Below, in pieces: positions 7,424 to 13,858 of a stretch of 13,917 nucleotides of DNA. The notes beneath the pieces are model-generated. The model was not told where the DNA came from, did no database searches, and saw only the letters and a list, made by a program, of their open reading frames with translations. How positions within the stretch are numbered: the first letter of the stretch is position 1; each line of letters opens with the position of its first letter. The stretch lies in the NCBI GenBank assembly GCA_041639705.1, contig JBEQBT010000070.1:1-13917 (forward strand), read 5' to 3'. The stretch comes from JARDZI01 sp041639705 (lineage in GTDB: Bacteria > Bacillota > Clostridia > Clostridiales > Caloramatoraceae). The position numbers and the translations under genes were made by a program.

Positions 7424-7690
7424 CTACTTTTCTTCTAAAACCTGGATTTCAAAACGATCAAATTTGATTACTTCAATAAAATTATCTTGGATGAATGAGG
7501 TTTTTTTGAACTTATTATATTCCTTCATATTTCTAGGGAGCCAGTAGGGTTTTTGTAAATCTAATTTGTAGCAAATCTCTTTTATGCATTTTTTTAATTG
7601 GTCTTGATATTCTATTTCGTCATTACATGTATATTCTGTATCAGTAACTATTTTACTGTTAGTAATTATTTTACCCCAAAGCCTAATCAT
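7424..7690 (-). CDS. Conserved hypothetical protein, 88 aa
   Basis: A soluble, charged protein with no signal peptide or membrane segment. The opening MIRLWGKII and the middle stretch KPYWLPRNMKEYNKFKKTSF (47-66), followed by QDNFIEVIKFDRFEI, look familiar to me as a small clostridial hypothetical family of unknown function. Cysteines at 22, 35 and 40 are not in a recognisable metal-binding spacing. The start is supported by GGCGGTGAG just upstream on the minus strand. It is transcribed away from the HesB-like gene and towards pgi. A TATACT -10 can be seen on the minus strand near 7718-7723 without a clear -35. No function is assigned. Confidence 0.7.
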   Translation of the reverse strand: MIRLWGKIITNSKIVTDTEYTCNDEIEYQDQLKKCIKEICYKLDLQKPYWLPRNMKEYNKFKKTSFIQDNFIEVIKFDRFEIQVLEEK

Positions 7691-7768
7691 TAAAACTCAC
7701 CGCCTTAACTTGGATGATTAAATCTAGTATAACAAATGTATAGAGGTTTTAAAACATATATTGTATAA

Positions 7769-7790
7769 TAGAAATATTATATAATGATTG
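7769..7790 (+). promoter_or_regulatory. Promoter -10 region of the HesB-like gene
   Basis: TATAAT (7780-7785) lies in a 22-nt block that recurs with one change at 13699-13720. Another TATAAT lies just upstream (7764-7769). No strong -35 matches either. Start would be near 7792, with the TAGGAGG ribosome binding site at 7801-7807. Confidence 0.45.
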
Positions 7791-7814
7791 ATATATAGCT
7801 TAGGAGGTTTACCG

Positions 7815-8177
7815 ATGGAAATAAATATTACTGATATAGCACAAACTAAAATAAAGGAGTTTGCTGCAGCAAACAATGAAGAACCTGTTGTTAGAATATA
7901 TGTTGAAAAGGCATCACCCAAAGGAGCAAGATTTGGTATTGCTATTGATAGTTTTAGATCTGGAGATGAAATAACACAAAAGGGTGATATTAAAGTGTTA
8001 ACTGACAGTGAATATATACCAATTTATTCAGATGGTATAAATATTGATTATACTGTAAAACCTAAGGATGGCTTTATAATATCTTCATGTCGTCCAGTTA
8101 AAAGTGATAAGAGCGAGGGTTGTGGCTCAGGAGGATGTGGAAGTGGTTGTGGAGGCTGTTCTAAGATTAAGCAATAG
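7815..8177 (+). CDS. IscA/HesB-like protein with Cys/Gly-rich tail
   Basis: A 120-residue cytoplasmic protein. Residues 1-92 follow the HesB/IscA (Fe-S biogenesis, A-type carrier) fold: an opening ITDIAQTKIKEFAAAN helix, a VRIYV strand, a FGIAIDS strand and the IDYTVKPKDGFIIS segment before the C-terminal cysteine. Classic carriers bind iron or Fe-S clusters with one cysteine near residue 35 and a final CxC. Here the first cysteine is absent (KASPKGARFG) and the final CGC is replaced by Cys92 followed by a tail EGCGSGGCGSGCGGC with Cys103, 108, 112 and 115. The tail could bind metal or a cluster, but that is inference. The ATG at 7815 is 7 nt after TAGGAGG; an in-frame ATG at 7788 lacks a site. 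It is divergent from the 88-aa hypothetical and upstream of the glycine T-box. Confidence 0.8.
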   Translation: MEINITDIAQTKIKEFAAANNEEPVVRIYVEKASPKGARFGIAIDSFRSGDEITQKGDIKVLTDSEYIPIYSDGINIDYTVKPKDGFIISSCRPVKSDKSEGCGSGGCGSGCGGCSKIKQ

Positions 8178-8211
8178 GTGAAATTATTTTACTAAAATTA
8201 AGAATATGTAC

Positions 8212-8239
8212 TTGACAAATTGATAGAATTTGGTATTAT
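8212..8239 (+). promoter_or_regulatory. Promoter of the T-box-glyQS unit
   Basis: A consensus TTGACA (8212-8217), 16-nt spacer, and TATTAT (8234-8239) preceded by TGG (extended -10). Transcription would start near 8246, just ahead of the T-box stem I. Confidence 0.8.
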
Positions 8240-8258
8240 TATCTATAAATATATATTA

Positions 8259-8442
8259 GATACAGTGATGAGAAGGAGTAGTTAATTCTCCAATGCAAAG
8301 CGAACTGGAGAGTGTGAGAGTCCAGTCTTTGAAATTAACGAAAGGCGTCTCTGAGTGTCTTTTATGAAGAGGGCTTTTAAGCCAATAAGGGTGGAACCGC
8401 GGAAATAACCTTTCGTCCCTTGATGGGATGAAGGGTTTTTTT
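8259..8442 (+). promoter_or_regulatory. Glycine-specific T-box riboswitch
   Basis: A leader that senses uncharged tRNA-Gly and allows transcription of glyQS. Stem I closes with GATAC (8259-8263)/GTGTC (8355-8359). It then has a kink-turn (AGTGA on the 5' side, TGA on the 3' side), GAGA/TCTC, and the specifier loop between this helix and GTTAATT/AATTAAC. The loop's 3' strand GAAAGGCG carries the specifier GGC (8344-8346), matching a GCC anticodon. A small stem III, GGCT/AGCC (8372-8383), follows. The T-box AAGGGTGGAACCGCG (8387-8401) has TGGA in its bulge, complementary to a UCCA 3' end as expected for tRNA-Gly with U73. The terminator that competes with it is annotated separately. Confidence 0.96.
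8407..8442 (+). terminator. T-box regulated terminator
   Basis: AACCTTTCGTCCC (8407-8419) pairs over 13 positions (two G-U) with GGGATGAAGGGTT (8425-8437), followed by a run of seven T. The 5' arm also contains CCTT, which pairs with AAGG of the T-box to make the competing antiterminator. Confidence 0.92.
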
Positions 8443-8496
8443 GTCATTATATGCCCATGGTTGAATCTTATTTAATTTATTTAAGGAGGTATTTGT

Positions 8497-9888
8497 ATGG
8501 CTGTTGAAAAAACAATGGATAAAATAGTTGCCCTTAGTAAGGGAAGAGGATTTGTATTTCCAGGCTCTGAGATTTATGGAGGTCTTGCAAACACATGGGA
8601 TTATGGTCCACTTGGAGTAGAATTTAAAAATAATGTTAAAAAGGCCTGGTGGAGAAAATTCATTCAGGAGTCACCATATAATGTAGGAGTTGATTGTGCA
8701 ATTCTTATGAATCCACAGGTGTGGGTGGCTTCAGGTCATATTGGTGGTTTCAGTGATCCCTTAATGGACTGTAAGGAATGTAAAGCACGTTTTAGGGCAG
8801 ATAAATTAATAGAGGATTTCTTAAGGGAAAAGGATGGAGAAAATCCATCGGTAGATGGTTGGAGTAATGATAAAATGATGAGCTTTATTAGGGATAATGC
8901 TGTTAAATGTCCCGTGTGTGGAAAACACAATTTCACAGACATAAGACAATTTAATCTTATGTTTAAAACTTTCCAGGGAGTTACTGAAGACACGAAGTCT
9001 CAAGTTTATTTAAGACCAGAAACTGCCCAGGGTATATTTGTAAACTTCAAAAATGTTTTAAGAACCTCTAGAAAAAAGGTTCCATTCGGAATAGGCCAGA
9101 TTGGTAAATCCTTTAGAAATGAAATTACTCCTGGAAACTTCACATTTAGAACTAGGGAGTTTGAACAGATGGAGCTTGAATTTTTCTGTAAACCAGGTGA
9201 GGACCTTGAGTGGTTTAGATATTGGAAGGAATTCTGTAAGAACTGGCTGTTGAAATTAGGACTAAAGGAAGAAAATATGAGACTTAGGGATCATGATCCT
9301 GAAGAATTATCCCATTACAGTAATGCAACAACAGACATTGAATATATGTTCCCATTTGGTTGGGGTGAGTTATGGGGTATTGCAGATAGAACTGACTTCG
9401 ATTTAAAGCAGCATATAAATCTTTCAGGGGAAGAGATGTCATATCTTGATCCTCTAAGCAATGAGAAATTTGTGCCCTATTGTATAGAACCATCAGTTGG
9501 TGCAGACAGAGTTGCTTTAGCATTTTTAGTAGATGCATATGATGAAGAACAGCTTGAAGATGGAGATTCAAGGATAGTATTAAGATTCCATCCTGCTCTG
9601 GCTCCTATTAAGGCAGCAATACTTCCATTATCTAAGAAGCTTTCAGAGGGTGCACTTAAAGTACATGGAATTCTAGCAAAAAGATTTAATGTAGAGTATG
9701 ATGAGGCAGGAAGCATAGGTAAAAGATATAGAAGACAGGATGAAATTGGTACTCCATATTGTATAACCTATGACTTTCAGTCAGAGGAAGATAAGTGTGT
9801 AACAGTAAGAGATAGAGATACAATGCAGCAGGTGAGACTTCCAATAGATGAGCTTGCTAAATACATTGAAGAAAAATTAGAATTTTAA
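8497..9888 (+). CDS. glyQS: Glycyl-tRNA synthetase, single-chain class II (alpha2)
   Basis: Charges tRNA-Gly with glycine using ATP. The 463-residue chain is the homodimeric, archaeal/eukaryotic-like form, not the alpha2beta2 enzyme of many bacteria. It opens with the typical RGFVFPGSEIYGG and WDYGPLG (35-41). A cysteine pair CKEC (92-95) and CPVC (138-141) suggest a small metal knuckle in the insert. PETAQGIFVNF (174-184), the class II motif 2 region GKSFRNEITPGNFTFRTREF (203-222) and motif 3 EPSVGADR (331-338) form the catalytic core. The anticodon-binding domain covers about 365-460, including AGSIGKRYRRQDEIGTPYC. The ATG is 6 nt after a perfect AAGGAGGT. Expression should rise when tRNA-Gly is uncharged, through the upstream T-box. 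Codon use is like its neighbours. Confidence 0.97.
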   Translation: MAVEKTMDKIVALSKGRGFVFPGSEIYGGLANTWDYGPLGVEFKNNVKKAWWRKFIQESPYNVGVDCAILMNPQVWVASGHIGGFSDPLMDCKECKARFRADKLIEDFLREKDGENPSVDGWSNDKMMSFIRDNAVKCPVCGKHNFTDIRQFNLMFKTFQGVTEDTKSQVYLRPETAQGIFVNFKNVLRTSRKKVPFGIGQIGKSFRNEITPGNFTFRTREFEQMELEFFCKPGEDLEWFRYWKEFCKNWLLKLGLKEENMRLRDHDPEELSHYSNATTDIEYMFPFGWGELWGIADRTDFDLKQHINLSGEEMSYLDPLSNEKFVPYCIEPSVGADRVALAFLVDAYDEEQLEDGDSRIVLRFHPALAPIKAAILPLSKKLSEGALKVHGILAKRFNVEYDEAGSIGKRYRRQDEIGTPYCITYDFQSEEDKCVTVRDRDTMQQVRLPIDELAKYIEEKLEF

Positions 9889-9938
9889 TTTTCGAGATAG
9901 GAGAGGTTGTTAAACTAATAAAGTGAGGAGGTGTGCGC

Positions 9939-10316
9939 ATGTTGGATGCTAAAGGCTTAGTACTAATGCAAAAGGAAAATGGAGTCCTAACCGATGAACT
10001 TGGCAGCTATGAAATAGAATCAGGACTAGAACTTGTGTATAAAGCATATGTTGAATTGAATACTGTTAAACTATTTCTTACAACTGACAGGGATGTTGAA
10101 GATGACGAATACAATGAAATATACGATAACTACAATATTGAGGATCTTGAGAACAAAGGATTTGATGTTGAGGAAATTGATGATGAATATAATCCAGTTT
10201 GGTGTATAAAATTTAGGTTTGAAGAGAACCATTCCATTGTGGAAGAAGAATTAAATGAAGCAATAAGTTTTCATGAAAAGGAACTGAAAAGAATATATGA
10301 TGAGATAAAAAAGTAA
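9939..10316 (+). CDS. Small acidic conserved protein (DUF6762-like)
   Basis: A 125-residue soluble protein, strongly acidic in the middle (DRDVEDDEYNEIYDNYNIEDL, around 50-70, then VEEIDDEYN) with a charged C-terminal helix (EEELNEAISFHEKELKRIYDEIKK region, 102-125). It reminds me of the clostridial family DUF6762, from memory only; no biochemical role is known to me. The start is the ATG at 9939, 7 nt after AGGAGG (9926-9931). An in-frame GTG at 9933 is too close to that site. There is no terminator in the 50 nt after glyQS, so it probably shares the T-box-controlled transcript. A hairpin terminator follows directly. Confidence 0.75.
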   Translation: MLDAKGLVLMQKENGVLTDELGSYEIESGLELVYKAYVELNTVKLFLTTDRDVEDDEYNEIYDNYNIEDLENKGFDVEEIDDEYNPVWCIKFRFEENHSIVEEELNEAISFHEKELKRIYDEIKK

Positions 10317-10345
10317 AAGGGCTATAAAAATGCCCTTTTTATTTT
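10315..10345 (+). terminator. Terminator after glyQS and the acidic protein gene
   Basis: AAAAGGGC (10315-10322), 9-nt loop, GCCCTTTT (10332-10339), continuing into a TTTTTATTTTT tract. The stem begins at the stop codon of the acidic protein gene. Confidence 0.88.
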
Positions 10346-10425
10346 TATAAAGCTTTAATAACTTTTCTATAAATAATTTAACATATGCCGTCATTTTAAA
10401 GGAATTTTTGTATAATACAGTAAAA

Positions 10426-10448
10426 ATATATGCTATAATAGCATTTAT
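10426..10448 (+). promoter_or_regulatory. Extended -10 promoter inside a dyad, chemoreceptor-SBP gene
   Basis: ATGCTAT (10430-10436), one central A, and ATAGCAT (10438-10444) form a perfect 15-bp dyad, extended by ATA/TAT on the outside. The extended -10 TGC-TATAAT (10431-10439) sits inside it, so a bound dimeric regulator would block the promoter. Another TATAAT is found at 10411-10416. No good -35 goes with either. Start near 10446 would leave about 50 nt before the ATG at 10496. No sigma-28 (motility) promoter is recognisable. Confidence 0.55.
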
Positions 10449-10495
10449 AAAGTTTGGTTCAACTTTTTAAATTTATTATGTTAGGAGAAGAGAAA

Positions 10496-12982
10496 ATGTT
10501 TAACTGGAAAAAAGGAAAAGGACAGGATAATATTCCAGATAATTTTGAAACAGTTGTATCTCAAAATGCAACAAGTAAAAATACCTATAATGACAATATA
10601 ACTCTTCTAAAAAATAATCAGGAACATATAGTTGATAGAATTTCCAAGAGAATTGAAGAAACAGGTTTTGCTGTGGAGGAATTAATCGAGACAATTGGGA
10701 ATATCACTGGACATGTTGAAGTTCAAATGAATTCTATTGAAAGGGTGGCTGGGGAAATAAGTAATTATTCTGCTCTTGCTGAGGAAGTTTATGCAAATAC
10801 CGCCCACTCTAAAGAAAAGGCAGAAGAAACACTAAATATTGCTAAAAAGGGAAACCAGGCTGCAGACAACTCAATAAAAGCAATGAATGAAATTGAAAAA
10901 TCAGTAGATTATATAAAGGAAGTTGTAAATAATTTAAATATAAAATCCCTACATATAAATGAAATGCTTAAGGTTATAAAGGACATTGCAGAACAGACAA
11001 ATCTTTTATCTCTAAATGCATCTATCGAGGCTGCGAGGGCTGGAGAAGCAGGTAGAGGTTTTTCTGTTGTAGCATCTGAAGTTAAAAAGCTTTCACAAAG
11101 AAGTGCAGAATCTGCAGAAAAAATATCTAAAACTATTTCAGAAATAAACGATAGTATAAGGCTTACAACTGATGCTATGGGAAAAAGCAGCAATAAGGTA
11201 AAAGAGGGAGTGGCTATTGCTAATAACACAATGGATGTATTTAACAAAATAATTGAAGCAGTAGGTACGACTACAGAAGTAACTGAAGAAATTAATAGGG
11301 CTATTACAGAACAGACAAATAGTCTTGAAAAAATTATTGAATCAGCTGAAGATATGAATAAAACTTCAGAAAAGGTTATGGCTATGGTTGAATCAGCATC
11401 CATGAACACTCAATATACTAAAACTTCAATTGAATCTTTATTTGAAACCTCTAAGGATCTAAAATCTGTTACAAATGAATTATTAAAAACTGTTCAGGAT
11501 TCTGGCATAAATAAATATGTATTAAAGACATATATTGGAGGGAAACCAGAGTCACTAGATCCAGTCATTACATTTGATGCACTTAGTGACAAGCTATTAA
11601 TTAATGTTCATGCAGGATTGCTCATTCAAGGCAATTCAACTGATGTACTCCCAGGTGTTGCAAAAAGTTGGTATGTTGAAGAGGATAATGTGACATGGAT
11701 ATTTAATCTAAGGCGAGGTGCAAAATTTCACAATGGTAGAGAAATTACATCACAGGATGTTAAATATTCATTAGAAAGAGTATTAAACCCTAAACTAAAT
11801 TCCGCAAATGCATGGTTTTTATCTCTAGTTGATGGGTCAGAAGATTACCAAAAGAGTGTGAAAAGTGAAGTTAGCGGAATTAGAGTAATTGATAAATATA
11901 GAATTTCAATAAAGCTTTCTCAACCATATAGCGGGTTTGTTCTAAATCTAGCTCAGAAGTGCTGCGTTATAATGGCAAAGGAAGATGTGGAAAAGGGAAT
12001 ATTTACAGGCTGTGGTCCATATAAAATTAGCATTGCAGATGATAATAAGTTTATGTTAACTGCATTTAAAGATTATTTTGGCGGATGTCCTTATATTGAG
12101 AATATTGAAGTCACAAACAGTGGTGAAAACTCAGTGGAAGACTTTATAGAAGGAAAGTATGACTTTGTAACAATCGAAAATAAAACAGCATATGAAAAAA
12201 TAAAAAACAGTAAGTTTGCCAATAAGGTAAGCATGAAAAGTGTGATGACCACAACATATGGTGGGTTCAATTTAAAATCAAATTCAATTTTTGTTAGGGA
12301 TGCAGAAATAAGACAAGCAATAAATTATGCAGTAAATAAGGACAAGATAATCAAGGAACTAATGGGTAATATGGCTGTGGAATCTAAGGGGCCATTTCCA
12401 CCAAGCATAATTGATAATAGTGGTTTAAAAGGATATAGCTATAATCCCCAGAAGGCCCGAGAAATACTTAAGAAAAAAGGTATTACTAAAATAAATGAAA
12501 AGTTAATATTTCTAGCTAGAGAAGGAACTACTAATACAAACTATGACAGATTAATAGAATATATTTCAAGTGATTTAAAGGAAATAGGCATAGAGTGTGA
12601 CGTTGTTAAGGTCCCTGCAAGCCAGTATACGAAGCCAGAAAATTTGGCAAAATGTCATGTATTTATGTATGGATGGGTTGCAGATACCGGAGACCCGGAT
12701 AACTATCTTGAACCACTATTTGTACCAGGTAATATGACTAATTTTACTAGCTATGAAAATATGGAGATGCTGGATTTAATGAATAAGGCAAGGGAGATTG
12801 TCAATCCAGAAAAAAGAATAGAAATGTATAAAACAATTCAGAATATAATTGTTGAGGATTGTCCATGGATATTCCTATATCATCCTGAACAAGGCTTTAT
12901 ATCCAGAGATGGAGTTTTAGGAGTGAGATTAAGTTCACTTGGTAAAATTAAATATGAGGATATTATTATAGAAAAAATTTAA
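10496..12982 (+). CDS. Cytoplasmic chemoreceptor fused to an SBP_bac_5 domain
   Basis: An 828-residue fusion. Residues 1-40 are polar linker. About 41-335 form the long helical hairpin of a methyl-accepting chemotaxis protein. Its CheA/CheW-binding tip IKDIAEQTNLLSLNASIEAA (161-180) continues as RAGEAGRGFSVVASEVKKLS (181-200) and is intact. SALAEEVYA (92-100) resembles a methylation site at Glu96/Glu97. About 343-828 form a family 5 (oligopeptide/nickel-type) solute-binding domain: PESLDP (351-356), LPGVAKSW (385-392), WIFNLRRGAKFHNGREITSQ (401-420), DVKYSLERVL, and YGWVADTGDPDNYLEPLF (725-742). There is no signal peptide, lipobox or membrane helix, so the whole protein should be cytoplasmic, with the sensor C-terminal to the signalling domain. 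All seven cysteines are in the SBP part. The ATG at 10496 has AGGAG 8 nt upstream; a TTG at 10454 has no ribosome binding site. The ligand is unknown. It is a single-gene unit. Confidence 0.93.
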   Translation: MFNWKKGKGQDNIPDNFETVVSQNATSKNTYNDNITLLKNNQEHIVDRISKRIEETGFAVEELIETIGNITGHVEVQMNSIERVAGEISNYSALAEEVYANTAHSKEKAEETLNIAKKGNQAADNSIKAMNEIEKSVDYIKEVVNNLNIKSLHINEMLKVIKDIAEQTNLLSLNASIEAARAGEAGRGFSVVASEVKKLSQRSAESAEKISKTISEINDSIRLTTDAMGKSSNKVKEGVAIANNTMDVFNKIIEAVGTTTEVTEEINRAITEQTNSLEKIIESAEDMNKTSEKVMAMVESASMNTQYTKTSIESLFETSKDLKSVTNELLKTVQDSGINKYVLKTYIGGKPESLDPVITFDALSDKLLINVHAGLLIQGNSTDVLPGVAKSWYVEEDNVTWIFNLRRGAKFHNGREITSQDVKYSLERVLNPKLNSANAWFLSLVDGSEDYQKSVKSEVSGIRVIDKYRISIKLSQPYSGFVLNLAQKCCVIMAKEDVEKGIFTGCGPYKISIADDNKFMLTAFKDYFGGCPYIENIEVTNSGENSVEDFIEGKYDFVTIENKTAYEKIKNSKFANKVSMKSVMTTTYGGFNLKSNSIFVRDAEIRQAINYAVNKDKIIKELMGNMAVESKGPFPPSIIDNSGLKGYSYNPQKAREILKKKGITKINEKLIFLAREGTTNTNYDRLIEYISSDLKEIGIECDVVKVPASQYTKPENLAKCHVFMYGWVADTGDPDNYLEPLFVPGNMTNFTSYENMEMLDLMNKAREIVNPEKRIEMYKTIQNIIVEDCPWIFLYHPEQGFISRDGVLGVRLSSLGKIKYEDIIIEKI

Positions 12983-12988
12983 ATTATC

Positions 12989-13020
12989 AAAAAGTAAGCA
13001 TTAAGTTGCTTACTTTTTTT
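12989..13020 (+). terminator. Terminator of the chemoreceptor-SBP gene
   Basis: AAAAAGTAAGC (12989-12999), 8-nt loop, GCTTACTTTTT (13008-13018) with the T run continuing to 13020. An 11-bp perfect stem. Confidence 0.9.
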
Positions 13021-13147
13021 GTTTATGTAATATTATTCTATTAAAAAAATTGTTAACATTCTTAAAATATTTAAATAATAATTTATGTTTTAATTATTAT
13101 TTATAGGATTATATGGTATACTTTTAGTGAAGAAAAGTTTAAATATA

Positions 13148-13177
13148 TTGAACAAAGTTTTTTAAAAATAGTATATT
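13148..13177 (+). promoter_or_regulatory. Likely promoter of the USP gene
   Basis: TTGAAC (13148-13153), 18-nt spacer, TATATT (13172-13177). A second candidate with an extended -10 (TGG-TATACT, 13114-13122) lies further upstream without a clear -35. Confidence 0.5.
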
Positions 13178-13198
13178 ATAGTGACAGGAATAATATAC
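13171..13198 (+). repeat. Inverted repeat between promoter and ribosome binding site of the USP gene
   Basis: GTATATTAT (13171-13179) and ATAATATAC (13190-13198) are perfect 9-bp inverted copies around a 10-nt spacer AGTGACAGGA. The left arm covers the likely -10 and the right arm ends 4 nt before AAAGGAG. It could be an operator or an mRNA hairpin that limits ribosome access. Confidence 0.5.
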
Positions 13199-13217
13199 CA
13201 CGAAAGGAGCAATAAGT

Positions 13218-13613
13218 GTGTATATTGATGATAATATAATGGTATGTGTCACACAGCAAAAAAATTGTGAAAGATTAATTCAAAGAGGAGCTGCAATAAA
13301 GGAAAAGTTAAATGGTGAATTATTTGTTATACATGTTGCAAGGGAGGGTGTTAACTTTCTAGGAAACTATAAGGAAGCAGATGCACTTGAATATTTATTT
13401 GATATATCAAAGGGAGTAGGAGCTGATTTGACAGTATTAAGGTCTAATAGTATTGTTAACACATTGGTAGATTTTATAGCAAACAAAAAAATTGAACATG
13501 TTGTACTTGGAGAGCCACCAATAAATTGTAAGGATGAAAGTATAGTTTTAGAACTTAAGTCAAGACTCCCAAATTGTAATTTTTATATTATACCATCAAA
13601 TGAATTAAAATAA
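13218..13613 (+). CDS. Universal stress protein domain, KdpD type
   Basis: A 131-residue single-domain USP-like protein. IMVCVTQQKNCERLIQRGAA (7-26), GELFVIHVA (33-41), GADLTVLRS (68-76), LVDFIANKKIEHVVLGEPP (83-101) and FYIIPS (122-127) give the alternating strand/helix layout of the Usp domain found between the sensor parts of KdpD. The ATP-binding G-2x-G-9x-G(S/T) pattern of ATP-binding Usp proteins is not seen. KdpD's own N-terminal and kinase domains are absent, so this is a free-standing domain; its partner is unknown. The start is GTG at 13218, 8 nt after AAAGGAG (13203-13209). It is monocistronic as far as can be seen, and an inverted repeat sits in its leader. Confidence 0.8.
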   Translation: MYIDDNIMVCVTQQKNCERLIQRGAAIKEKLNGELFVIHVAREGVNFLGNYKEADALEYLFDISKGVGADLTVLRSNSIVNTLVDFIANKKIEHVVLGEPPINCKDESIVLELKSRLPNCNFYIIPSNELK

Positions 13614-13858
13614 ATATTATCACATGGAACTATAACAGATTAAACTTACGAAACAAACTCATAGTATTTATTTTTTGAAGATAAACTTCATATTTTCATA
13701 GAAATATTATATAATGAATGAAAAGGAGGAATAAAACAATTAAAAAGGCAAATACTACTATATAAATAAGGATATTGTTGTTATTTCTAATTGAAAAAAT
13801 ATTCTGAATATAATATACTTTAATTACAAGGTTAAATATTATGAATGGGGTGATTAAA
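13614..13858 (+). other. Spacer with an orphan promoter and Shine-Dalgarno
   Basis: Two signals are visible. The first is TTCATA (13687-13692), 17 nt, TATAAT (13710-13715), then AAGGAGGA (13723-13730) with no usable start codon or open frame after it. The second is TTGAAA (13791-13796), 17 nt, TATACT (13814-13819), properly placed for the P-loop gene that starts at 13859. A small TGAAG/CTTCA hairpin (13676-13690) is too weak to be called a terminator for the USP gene. Confidence 0.45.
13791..13819 (+). promoter_or_regulatory. Promoter of the P-loop gene at the right edge
   Basis: TTGAAA, 17-nt spacer, TATACT. Transcription would start near 13826, about 33 nt before the ATG. Confidence 0.55.

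Noticed and set aside
8256..8447. Minus-strand 63-aa frame across the leader of glyQS
   Set aside because: It is the antisense of the T-box and its terminator, which fully explain the sequence.
10454..10495. TTG start giving 14 more residues on the chemoreceptor-SBP protein
   Set aside because: No ribosome binding site before the TTG; AGGAG sits 8 nt before the ATG at 10496; the TTG is only about 8 nt from the predicted transcript start.
13718..13765. 15-codon frame (MKRRNKTIKKANTTI)
   Set aside because: No ribosome binding site upstream; the AGGAGG motif is inside the frame; too short and its start is within 4 nt of the -10 box.
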